Shown here piece by piece: positions 54,778 to 64,000 of a stretch of 64,000 nt of DNA. Below the pieces are notes generated by a model, which saw only the letters and a list, made by a program, of their open reading frames with translations, did no database searches and was not told where the DNA came from. Made by a program: the position numbers and the translations under genes. Every line of letters starts with the position of its first letter. The stretch's first letter is position 1. Origin of the DNA: Agarophyton chilense (Eukaryota > Rhodophyta > Florideophyceae > Gracilariales > Gracilariaceae); NCBI GenBank assembly GCA_030374765.1, contig JARGXX010000080.1, positions 310,001 to 374,000 on the forward strand, read 5' to 3'.

Positions 54778-57143
54778 CTCTTTAAGTGCAGATGGACGTT
54801 GGGGAGCACTTTTAAGAGGAAATAATCCAATATTAGAACCTCTTAGTGTAGTAGCTTTATCCCGGTAAGAAAGTTACAGTCTCTCCAGTGTGCCTTCTTA
54901 CTTCCACAGATGATGAAAACTCAGGGAAGCATTTCTTGTACAACGCTTTCCAGTATTTTTAATTCTTTTCCTTCTCTTTTTCGTTCCAAGTAAGAACGCG
55001 CTTTTTCACGGTATCCTAAGCGCATTTCAACGCTGCTGGATGTTTTTGTCGTTCAACTGATGAGAAGAATGTGAATGATTGAGACTCAAAGATTCAATAC
55101 AGTTAGCGCTAAGACTCTTTAGCCACACCATGATGTTGGACTGACATGAAATATAATATTTAATATGCGATAGAAAGCGAAATCGAGCAATGAAAAGTCT
55201 ATTATTATCTTTCTTACGACGTGCGACATACCTGAAATAATGTATGCCGTACATATATCCTGTGCTGTGGCCAATAGAATGAATTGAAGCCAACAAATCA
55301 TCTACATTTTTATTGAGATGAAAATAGTCTTTCTGTGGTTTGAGAAGCTATAAAGAACTCATATTCATGCCTCTATCATTTGCGCTTGCATCAATTTGCC
55401 TGAACGCATCCTTTAGAACTATGTTCAAGACGTTCCTTTCAACGCATAAGCTGTCCAGAAATCGAATTATCCTTACAGACTTGGTGTGAAGCACGGGAGA
55501 CAAATTGGCGTTCATATAATTCTCAATCGCTCTCGTCTTCGTAATTCGTTTTTTTTCTGTCTTGGGCGCAAAAGATATCAACATTTCGCGTTGAAATTAC
55601 ACGGTTGGTAACAGTTTCTTCATCTTCTTCGTGACAATTGACCTCTATCACTGGTGTAAACCCAACACTAGGTTTCAGGATTTGCTTAGAGGGGTCCAGA
55701 GGGGTTGAAATCTTCATAACTTTCGATTCTACTTCATTTACATTGAAATAGATGTCTCCAATTTCGATCGTTATTGACAAAGGTCTCCCGCTTACCGAAC
55801 ACAAGCATAGCACTGTCCTTCTTGAGAGTGTCAACGCATTCCTTTCTGTATTCAATGTGGAGATCCGATCACTTCAGCACGTCATTACGCATCGTTTTTA
55901 GGAGACTATTGGCTGTGGTTCGAAGTTTGGAGCACGCTACAGGTTTGCTTAAGCGGTAATCCAATGTCATGCTCTCAGATACTTGCTCTGTGTTATAGAA
56001 TTCAGAAGCCAGGATGACTTGGAGAACGCGGCTTTTTATCGCCATCCACCGGTAAAGCTCCGAAAGCTGTGAGCTGCTTCTTGATTTGTATGTCTTTTTG
56101 GGAGCAAATTCAGTGTCCACGGCCATCTCAGTTGCGGTAGCAAATATATTCCGGCTGCAATTGCATGGAAAATGTTGTTTCTTAAAATCTCTGACGCTGA
56201 GAAATTAGTTATTATTTGAACTACCGCTCTGCCTTTGGAGTCTAGAATACTGTACTCGGAAGCTTATTTGAAGAAGTCCATGACATTCCTTGTACATTTG
56301 CAGTCGAGATTGCCTCCAAAGTAGATTGTTGGTTACTCTTTACGAGCATGTGTAAGACAAGTAAACTATTTCCCGATGAGCATTTCCTAATGTTCTCTAT
56401 TCATTGCGATGGGAACCAACATTGTATGTATGCCCCGTTTGTTTCCGGTCTCATTTACAGTTAACGACTTCGAAAATTGTAGAAAAACGCTTCACGCTGC
56501 GAATTTGCAGCTTGTAGGCGTCTAGCGTGCCCCAAAAGAGCAAAAATTGTATCGAACGAAACTCCCGAAAGTGTTTTAATGTCAATTAAAGCTGCGGTGA
56601 TAAGGGTCGGCTCAAAGCTAACTATCTCTTGGTGAGCTATGAAAGAAGAAAATTGGTGTTTTTGCTCTCTTTTAAACCATAAAAACGGGGTAGATATGCT
56701 GGTAAATAATCGAAAATCGTTTCTTTGGGTCCATTAGCTTTATTTTACCATATCGCTTCAGATTTTTATAAAAAGCTGCAGAAGTCTTTGATAAGTTTCG
56801 ATATTCATCTTTTTTTAACAGATATTTGGGTTTTAATTTTGTAACCGAAAGAAGAAATTGAGTTGTTAGAAAGATGCACGTTATGTAGAGATATTTATCT
56901 CTTGATGAATTTCGAACCAATAAAGTCCTTTTTAGCGAGCTCATGGTTTGTAGAAATGTTTAAGAAAAAATAGTTACGGTGATTTGTAGGAGGGGGATGG
57001 CTTGAATTAGGAGTCAATATCTGGAAAGACAGGACGAACAACGACGATGTCGTCGCTGACGCTTCTCGTTCGAGCACAGGACGTTACATTGGGGATCATT
57101 TTGTTGTACTGATCATTGTCCTAGAAGAAACTGCTTGAAGATA
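54778..57143. other. Decayed DNA, no gene recognised
   Basis: Minus-strand open frames at 55523-55855 and 55869-56126 could be pieces of one dead coding region (different phases), with no motif I recognise. The remainder is AT-rich. Confidence 0.4.
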
Positions 57144-58265
57144 AAGTCTGTTTCAAAATCATATCCCTTGCCCAAAAATTCAAAAATCGACGTTTTGGCT
57201 AGAGTAAAACTAACAAAATCAGTGTGAAAAAATTGAAGTAAAAACACTGTTTCAAAAACAAAACCTTTTTTGCATCCCTTTCTAACGCGAGTTCAGTAGT
57301 TTATTGTAGCTCATTTATACTTTATAATGCTTATAAAACGCTTCGGAATTGATTCTATAAAAAGATTAATAGTATTACTGCCAATCTTCTCTCATCAATC
57401 TTTGATACAATTTTGTACATTAAAAACTGTATCAAATTGCCTTGCTTTCCCGTACACCATTCAAGACAAAAATTTCCAAATGTTTTCGATAGCGTTCAGA
57501 TCAGAAGAGCGTGCATGCTATTCCATAACCGACATATTTATACTATTAAACCATTGCTTCATAAAATTAGACTGATGCACAGGTGCATTGTCATACTCAA
57601 AAATAATTTCTTCTCTGTACATACAGTGTGCAATAAGTAGCAGATAGTTTTCTGAAATCCCAGCTTACTCCCTAGAGTCTATAGTTGTTTCAACAAAAAG
57701 AATATGAGTTGTTCTTTTCGAAAAGAAGTCAGCCCGAATCATGACCGATACCCCTCCTATATGCTTCATCACAAAGTCTTTCTTTTCTTTTCTTAAATCA
57801 TGCCAATAACATTTATAGCAATCTAGACCATCAAGGTTGAGACCATCAAGGTTGAACCTTTTCGTCGAAAAAGACAACTTTATTCCGTTTAGTTTTCCAA
57901 AAATTCGGTTGAGCTTCCTATTTCACACGTTTGTTCTTGTGATGGTCTTTTAAAAAACGTTTTCCTCATTTTTTATACTTGAATAAATTTGGACGATTAA
58001 CCTCACACTATATAATAGATCTAGATAGAGGCAACTTTAGATTTTTGAAAAATTTCCGGCAAGTGTAAGTGTCGAGGAAGAGTTCTTGCTTAATTACACG
58101 TTTATGGGCTGGAGAAAGGGACGTCAGTCGATCAATTGAACGTTTATTGTCGTATGTAGCGAGGTTTTTGATGAAGTTGGTGATTGATTTTGGGCTGTGC
58201 TTGAGTTTTCGCGCTATATATGCTTTAATCATACCCTGACCAACTAATTACATGATTTGCAACTG
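57144..58265 (-). mobile_element. Tc1/mariner-like element, 5' truncated
   Basis: Left end AAGTCTGTTTCAAAATCATA then TCCCTTG, next to TA at 57142-57143, is the 3' terminal repeat of the same family as 21758-23045. On the minus strand the transposase pieces are IARKLKHSPKSITNFIKN with SLSPAHKRV (DNA-binding part, from 58232) and KRFNLDG...YKCYWHDLRKE...GGVSVMI (catalytic core, near 57850-57710). Frames shift and stops occur. Homology to the other copy ends near 58265, so the 5' terminal repeat is lost. Confidence 0.72.
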
Positions 58266-58399
58266 TTTAGAACGCCTAAGAGATGGGGGCCACGAGCCAT
58301 CTACCTACGTTAAGGATTGGTGCGACAACGAGGGCTGCACCCCTCCATAAGGGGGCGTAGTGCGACGTTGGAGGGGTTTTGGCAGGAGCGTGCCACGTG

Positions 58400-58580
58400 G
58401 GCATGCTGGCCAAAACACCCCGGCGGTGGTAGCTGGGAGGGGGTAGGCCAGTGGGGGGCACACGGGGGGCACGCGGGGGCGGGGAGGCACGCGGGGGGGG
58501 GGGGGGGGCACGGGGCACGGAGCACAGGGGGTACACGGAGGGGGGCTGGGGGCAGGCTGGGGACAGGCAATTACGGGGGT
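58400..58580 (+). repeat. Extremely G-rich block
   Basis: Contains GGGGGGCAC repeats and a run of about 18 G at roughly 58491-58508, followed by GGGG and GGGGGG runs. Meets the sequence rule for G-quadruplexes many times on the plus strand. Surrounding 58276-58674 has no supported gene. Confidence 0.7.
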
Positions 58581-58674
58581 GGCATGGTATTCAAAATTTT
58601 ATTTGGTTCATACCAATCAGATTCAGATCCACCAGATTAAAAAAACTTAAATTTACCTCGCATTACACTGCATC

Positions 58675-59468
58675 TGTAGTGCAACGCCAAGGGCGGCGGA
58701 AACACACGAAGATGTCCGAGTCTTCCTCCAAGGAGGGTAGCACGGCGACGGAGCCTCTCCGGAGTGAACACGACTAAGTCGGGGTGTAAGGCCGAGGTTC
58801 ACCGGCACGCCAAGCGAGGAGAGTGCGGGATGCTAGAAGGCAGCAGACCAGGTATGAGCTGTATTCCACGGGAGTGGGCAAGTGATAAAGGGGGGACCAC
58901 CCAGTGGGGGCGACCGGGGGCATGGGCCACGAGAGCCAAAAGAAATATGTAGCAAACCCAATACTGGGGCGAGAACTCGGCAGTGGTATGAAAGATATAC
59001 ACGCTAACGGCGGTGAGTCTCCTGTTGACGCAGGGTGGATAAGTCTACCGTTAGTAACGCGGCTTCACCTCCGTAGAGTGTGGAAGACTCGCGAAAGCGG
59101 AAAAAGACTTAGAGCCAAGAACCCTGGTTGGGGAGGTTTACTGAGTGTCAGGGCGAGATTGCCCTGGCACTATATAGTGTAGAATACTGTAGAGAGCTCC
59201 CTAACCTAGTGTAATAAAGCTAAATAAATAGAGAAATATCCAGCTATGCTGTGCCAACCTGTCCTGGGCCACCCGTGGTACACGTGGGTAAGTCACACCC
59301 GAATCGGGGCCACGGCGCACGGCCGCCGGTGCACTTCGCGTACAACGCGTATATACCTGGCTACGCCAGCCCGCTAGTAGCGGTATTACTCATAGATCTC
59401 ACAAGTATCGCCCGAGGCGGAAAAACAACCAAGTCCTGCAAAACGGCCCTCACGAGGGTGGCATTTCA
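58675..59468 (-). repeat. Solo LTR related to element A, with perfect 5-bp duplication
   Basis: Starts TGTAGTGCAACGCC and ends GGCATTTCA, 794 bp. Order of blocks follows LTR A (ACACGAAGATGT, GTCGGGGTGTAAGGCCGAGG, CACGAGAGCCAAAA, CAAGTCCTGC...CCTC...GAGGG). GCATC occurs directly before (58670-58674) and after (59469-59473). No internal element sequence adjoins it, so it formed by LTR-LTR recombination. Confidence 0.85.
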
Positions 59469-59473
59469 GCATC

Positions 59474-60485
59474 CAAGATTGCTACCGAATAGAATTTATT
59501 ATAGCGGTCATCCTCGCTATTAATGTGTCGAATGCCAGCCTGTATGACACATATTTTTTTCGAAAATCGTATGTTGCGCGGGATAGACTGCGTCCATACG
59601 GTCGCGTAGCCTTGACAGGCAAAGCATTCTTCTCTCCTTCGTAGTATGCGCCATACTGTAGTCTCTTTCGATAAGTTGTAGAAGTAGACAGTTGAGGAGA
59701 AGATGTAGGGCTGTTGATGTCGTTGATTTCAGCTGCGGTTGGAAGGCTGAGTAGCGTAAATAGAACTTGATGTCGTAGCATTAGAGGGATATCAAAATAC
59801 TTCACTCTTTACGTAGAATTTTCGAGTTACCGTACGAACTTTAACAAAATTACTGTACGTATACTATTACCGTTCGTTCTTTAACCAAATAAGTGTAAGT
59901 ATTTTATTATAACACTGCATGTATGTTTCTAAACTAGCTCTAGGTAAACGATGAAACTTATTTTCTTATAAATCGAAAGAACTATGAACGGCAGAGACCT
60001 GACGCTAAAATTCGAAGTGTATGCACCCAAGCTTCGTTAAACATTGCCGACCGGAGTTATTCGACCAGAACAACTGAGAGCCATGGCACACGGAGGTCTG
60101 TCACTTCTTCAATTCGTACCTCCAACCGTCGTCGCTCAGCCAGGCAAGTATTCTTGAAGGATGGTCCTGATTTCTTGAACTCGGAAGAAGATACAGAAAC
60201 TACTCGAGAATCCGCTCCTCATTTTTTCCAGCCTCACAATCCTGAAGAAATTATGTTATTAGGCGATGGAATATCCCATGAATTTTTTGCCGAAAGAAAC
60301 CGCACTAAAATTCGTAGTGCAGCTAAACCAAGAAAAAATGTTCACTCTGGTGTTTATTACGCTTGGGATATGCGGTCGGAAGGCTTGCGACGAGGTAATC
60401 ATCAAAGTTCTTTTGATTCAACTAGTGGACTTATTTCCACCAGCTCACTTCTAGAACTGTGGCTTGTGTGGAAATAAAGGACATA
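59474..60485. other. Unidentified region
   Basis: A plus-strand frame is open from about 59985 to 60477 without an ATG start until late (AKIRSVCTQAS...FLKDGPDFLNSEEDTETT). Translation is Ser/Arg/Asn-rich with no recognised motif. Possibly a fragment of a retroelement gag or exon; unproven. Confidence 0.3.
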
Positions 60486-62019
60486 CAGTGCGCGAAATCA
60501 AATTAAAGCCACCCCCCTTTTTTGTTGATGCACTCCATTTCTCTCATGTTTCTCTCAACCTTCTCTCTAGTAACGCTTAAAAAGAACAAATGAAACACTT
60601 TAGACGTCATTAATAAAACTTTTCTACTTATCTACACTGCCAATACCACTATGTACAAAAAAACCCGAAAACAAATTGAAGTCCACTACAGTATTTTCTT
60701 TTTTGAAAAAACGCGCGCGCATTTTGAATATAACAAAAGCTCTAACAACATTCTCCTCAACACTTCCTACAACATAAAAGTCCAAGAACATAAACATGGG
60801 CCGTGAAAAACCTTTAACGAATAAAGGAAAAGTTATGAGTCTTGCAGCTCCATTTCCTTGCTGTTCCTAAATTGCTCAAATAATTGGACGCTCTCGCACT
60901 GTGATCCAGAACTTCTTCAAAGATAAGGAAAACTACAAAAAACGTTTTAAAGGCTCTAACAACAACAGAATGAGTTTGACGGCTAAAGGAGCTCTTCTTT
61001 GCTCGGCATCAAAATCATCTAGCTCCGCGAAAGAGAACTCCTTGAAGATCTTTCTCTCTCGGGTACTGCCAGGCTCATACAACAAGTGTTACATGATGAT
61101 CCAAATTTAATCTTTAAGCAGATGAAGAAAGTACCAATGATTACTGAAATACATAAAAAGACAATCTCTATATAAGCTCGAGAGAAGATGAATTTTTCTA
61201 CGACGAAATGGAAGAAAACAATTTTTTCCAATCAAAAGAAATTTAACCTAGATGGGCCGGATGGATTCGCTCATTATTGGAATGATAAAAGGAAGAACGA
61301 GATTAAATTTTCTATGCGACAAAATGGAGGGGATTCTGTGATGTTTTGGGGTGCCTGTTATTACTATGTTTTAAGTAATCTTGGTTGTTTGCATCGGTAA
61401 AATGGATTCTATGAATTACTGCAAGGTGTTGCAGAAAGGATTATTACCATTTGCGGGCGAAACAATTGGAGTAAGTTTTAATTTTCAGCAAGACGGGTCT
61501 TCTATACATCGTTCAGTGTATACAACAAAGTGGTTAGCTGATCATAATGATAATGTTTGACAGTGGCCAACCAAGTCAACTGACTTGAGCATTATGGAAA
61601 ACTTTTGGGATGTTTTAGCACGCCTCGTACACTCCAATCGCCGCCAATTCCAAGATTTTGGAACGGTTTTAGAATGTGTGATTGAATATGGGAATAATTT
61701 GATCGAAGAGTTTATTAAATCACTTTTCAGCTTTATATAGGAGGGCTGCATTCAAATGGTAGATAAAATGGGTGAAATGACTAAGTATTGAATGAAAAAA
61801 ATGTGTTTCTTTGTTTCGGCCTTTATTTATATTTTGCTATTTTGTTTAGGATTTTTTAACGTTCAGAAAACTGTGAGCTAGGTCTAGTTCGACAAAGCTC
61901 TGAAACTAGTTTTTTTTAATGGTTTTCTAAGTACTGACTGCGGTAAAAGTCCCAGTTGCCGACTGTGGATGGCAGTTAGGAGGAATAGGGTGGTGGCTTT
62001 ATCCAGATTTCGCGCACTG
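60486..62019 (+). mobile_element. Mariner/Tc1 element with decayed transposase, 1.53 kb
   Basis: Terminal inverted repeats: left CAGTGCGCGAAATC...TAAAGCCACC at 60486, right end GGTGGCTTTA...GATTTCGCGCACTG ending 62019. TA precedes the left end; the right flank is TG (mutated or lost). Transposase on plus: MGREKPLTNKGKV at 60796, IAQIIGRSRTVIQNFFK (helix-turn-helix), FSNQKKFNLDGPDGFAHYWND, GGDSVMFWGA, FQQDGSSIHRS, WPTKSTDLSIMENFWDVLAR. Several frame breaks and a TGA before QWPTKS (61558-61560). Inactive. Confidence 0.85.
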
Positions 62020-62248
62020 TGGGTCGAATCTATGTCCATTGCGTGAGTTTGGTTGGGTTCTTCGCATTAGAATGTGCAAGTTCTGCGGAGCCGTGATTCT
62101 TGTAATTGAGCTAATGATTGTATAAAGGATATACTTTTGAAACAGTGTTTTGGACGTGGTTTTTATTTGGTGTGAAATGTGCTCTACAGTACATGAAATG
62201 ACTTTTTGGCGCAGTTTTTGTAAAGGGATATATTTTTGAAACGCACTG
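62020..62248 (-). mobile_element. End fragment of the 21758-type Tc1 family
   Basis: Read minus from 62248: CAGTGCGTTTCAAAAATATA then TCCCTTT, AAAACTGCGCCAAAAAGT, GTAGAGCACATTT, matching the first ~190 bp of the element at 21758. TA follows at 62249-62250. It directly abuts the right end of the mariner element, so that element probably landed inside it. Confidence 0.75.
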
Positions 62249-62250
62249 TA

Positions 62251-62733
62251 CAAGACAACTGTAGAGTTAAGAATAACGCTCTGTAACTTCGGGCAGGAGG
62301 TATGAATTGATGCTGTTGGGGATATATGCGTTTAGTGACACCTTCACTGTGATCTACAGCCCGCGGTGCTAGTATGCTTTAATGGGCAATAGAGCAGCCA
62401 TTTCGTAATTCTGCTCCTTTTCTTTACATTAACCTTTCCAAAACGGAGCCTCTGAAAAACCTACACGGCAGAGTCAAAAATACAGTGCGATATACTAAGG
62501 ACATAACTACGCTCCGCCATAGAATCCAAATTGAATGCGAGACCATGTACTATATTGCAATACTGAATACTCTATGCACTTCTTCTGTTGTTGCAAAAGA
62601 AGAATATGTCTTCGGAGTTCGAACGTCTCGACAAAGCTCGCCGCAAAAGGATTACTGTCCTTACCGCTGTAATGGAATTAATTGCGGCGCCATGTAACGG
62701 GAATGTAGTATCTCGATATAAGCATGCCACGGC
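62251..62733. other. Intergenic, nothing recognised
   Basis: Between the transposon remnants and the 3' end of the beta-propeller gene. Confidence 0.5.
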
Positions 62734-64000
62734 TCAAACGTTCATGTACACATAGTCTACCCCACTACCGGCCTTGACGTTAAGAGTACTATCGAAAAAC
62801 TGCAATGACACGGACACCCGTCCACCTGGGTTTCCTGGTGGTACTTTGCATTTGAAACTCCTTTTGTCGTTTGATACTGGTGATACACTTGTGCACTTCT
62901 TGTCTCCGAAAACTGCGATAGCACCTTCAGCCAAATTCTCTCCAGTCACAATGACCTCGTTCCCTCCCTTAGATGGACCTCGGAAGGGAAGCACGGCTGT
63001 AAATATCGGAAGAACACCGCTATCAACGTCAGGTGATAGAACAATAACCTCTTTCTTGTAGACACGGGGCATCAGAATTTGGCCGTACGGGGACATCTCA
63101 ATAGACAATCCACTTGACAACCACAGCTCGTCGGGACCCTTTCTAAGATTTCCGTTCACATCTAGTTGAACTCGGAATACTTTTCCAGGCGAACTCTCGG
63201 TGGTGTACTTTGAACAGAGAAGATTTCCCTTCAGTTGCCCCTTGAAACTGTTTGCAGTGTATTCCATGACACCGTTCGTCGAAGACTCAAATGTAGCAAG
63301 GGGTTTCTGGTAGAAATCGTTCGAACTTTGCTGAGCGTCCATGAACTTGCATTCTCGAGGGTCTTTTCTACCTCTATTACGGTTCGGATGGCCAGCATAC
63401 TTTCCTTTTGTCACCTTTCCAAGTTTATCGTCCAGATTCTTACCAATGTACTTGGCAGAGGCAGTGCATGATATGGATTTGTCACCAAAGCCAGCCGAAG
63501 CGCCATTGTCTGTGGCATATAATTGGCCGTTCGAATGAATGTTGATACCAAACGAGTTTCGCCATCCAGGAGAAAAAACGCTGACATCTCCCTTTATCTG
63601 AGTAGCTTTGGCTGGGTCGTCCGTATCATACTCCACGTTTCCATTGAAACCAGGCTTATTAACATCTGCCACGAGACTTCCGCCACTAAGCGGGTTCTCA
63701 TCAAATCCCCCTAGTCTGGAGCTCGCGTCATTTAGCCCTGCGTTCGTAAAACCGCCAATTTGTATGTGTAGCTTTCCGTCATCATCAAACACCAAACCAT
63801 TTACGCCATGATCATGGTTTGAAACAGGAAGTCCCGTAATGACTGGTTCCCCTACTTTGTCCAAACACTTTCCCCCAACACTCTTTTGGAGAAGCAAAAT
63901 CTGGCCGTTAGCCCAGGCTTTAGGCGTCTGCAGCTTTCCGCTCTTCTTCCAGTCCAGAACAGACGCAGATACATACAACTTGAAATCGGTGTCTGCGGGA
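62734..64000 (-). CDS. Beta-propeller (sorbosone/glucose dehydrogenase-like) protein with IPT/TIG domain, partial
   Basis: The frame is open to the window edge (the codons before LYVSASVLDW read DTDFK), so the 5' part lies beyond 64000; the stop is TGA at 62734. At least 420 residues. Propeller-type segments: NHDHGVNGLVFDDDGKLHIQ with IGGFTNAG, FSPGWRNSFGINIHSNGQLY with ATDNG, HPNRNRGRKDPRECKF, KGNLLCSKY, GLSIEMSPYGQILMPRVY. Similar blocks occur in soluble quinoprotein dehydrogenases and NHL-like propellers; the His in the first block fits the family's conserved loop. The C-terminus (IFTAVLPFRGPSKGGNEVIV with TGENLAEGA) is a classic IPT/TIG Ig-like domain of cell-surface and secreted proteins. 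Paired Cys and the domain mix suggest an extracellular protein; enzymatic activity is unproven. No intron seen in this part. Confidence 0.72.
   Translation of the reverse strand, partial: PADTDFKLYVSASVLDWKKSGKLQTPKAWANGQILLLQKSVGGKCLDKVGEPVITGLPVSNHDHGVNGLVFDDDGKLHIQIGGFTNAGLNDASSRLGGFDENPLSGGSLVADVNKPGFNGNVEYDTDDPAKATQIKGDVSVFSPGWRNSFGINIHSNGQLYATDNGASAGFGDKSISCTASAKYIGKNLDDKLGKVTKGKYAGHPNRNRGRKDPRECKFMDAQQSSNDFYQKPLATFESSTNGVMEYTANSFKGQLKGNLLCSKYTTESSPGKVFRVQLDVNGNLRKGPDELWLSSGLSIEMSPYGQILMPRVYKKEVIVLSPDVDSGVLPIFTAVLPFRGPSKGGNEVIVTGENLAEGAIAVFGDKKCTSVSPVSNDKRSFKCKVPPGNPGGRVSVSLQFFDSTLNVKAGSGVDYVYMNV

Noticed and set aside
58276..58570. Proline-rich protein on the minus strand
   Set aside because: Low-complexity translation of the G-rich block in all frames.

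Overview
The window looks like a repeat-rich nuclear chromosome segment of a photosynthetic eukaryote. A red alga (florideophyte, Chondrus-like) is my best guess. The reasons are a plastid/thylakoid-lumen type pentapeptide-repeat gene, very small introns (98 and 101 nt, GT-AG), few introns per gene, and invasion by Ty3/gypsy, copia and Tc1/mariner elements. The species is inference; the sequence itself only shows a eukaryote with plastid-type and retroelement genes.

Layout. 1-2035 is decayed retroelement DNA. 2036-13165 is a complete chromodomain-type Ty3/gypsy element (A, minus strand) with 886-bp LTRs, inserted into an older reading frame. 13166-15660 is decayed or anonymous DNA with one long hairpin. 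15725-21191 is the only dense host-gene island: pentapeptide lumen protein (+), tandem PPC-domain protein (+), centrin (-), divergent protein kinase (+). 21758-26449 holds Tc1/mariner remnants, an LTR-like block and AT-rich DNA. 26450-47397 is a nested structure: an old gypsy element C (+) whose gag was split by gypsy element B (minus, 27177-37928). 47398-49923 holds remnants of two further retroelements (another gypsy lineage and copia). 49924-54777 is element D, a truncated copy of C in inverted orientation. 54778-62733 is decayed DNA with two Tc1/mariner elements, a G-rich block and a solo LTR with a perfect 5-bp target duplication. The right edge carries the 3' part of a secreted-type beta-propeller/IPT-TIG gene running off the window.

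The most interesting feature is that the three gypsy families A, B and C share the same unusual plan: LTR, primer site, gag, protease, RT, RNase H, integrase, chromodomain, then a long convergent antisense ORF (aORF) between pol and the 3' LTR, then the polypurine tract and LTR. The aORF proteins of A and B are clearly homologous to each other and that of C more weakly; I recognise no known domain in them. All three families also share a near-identical primer binding site. All copies carry stops or frameshifts, many of them TGA at expected Trp codons. The C-family LTR additionally contains a tRNA-like T-arm/B-box and A-box pointing toward the aORF.
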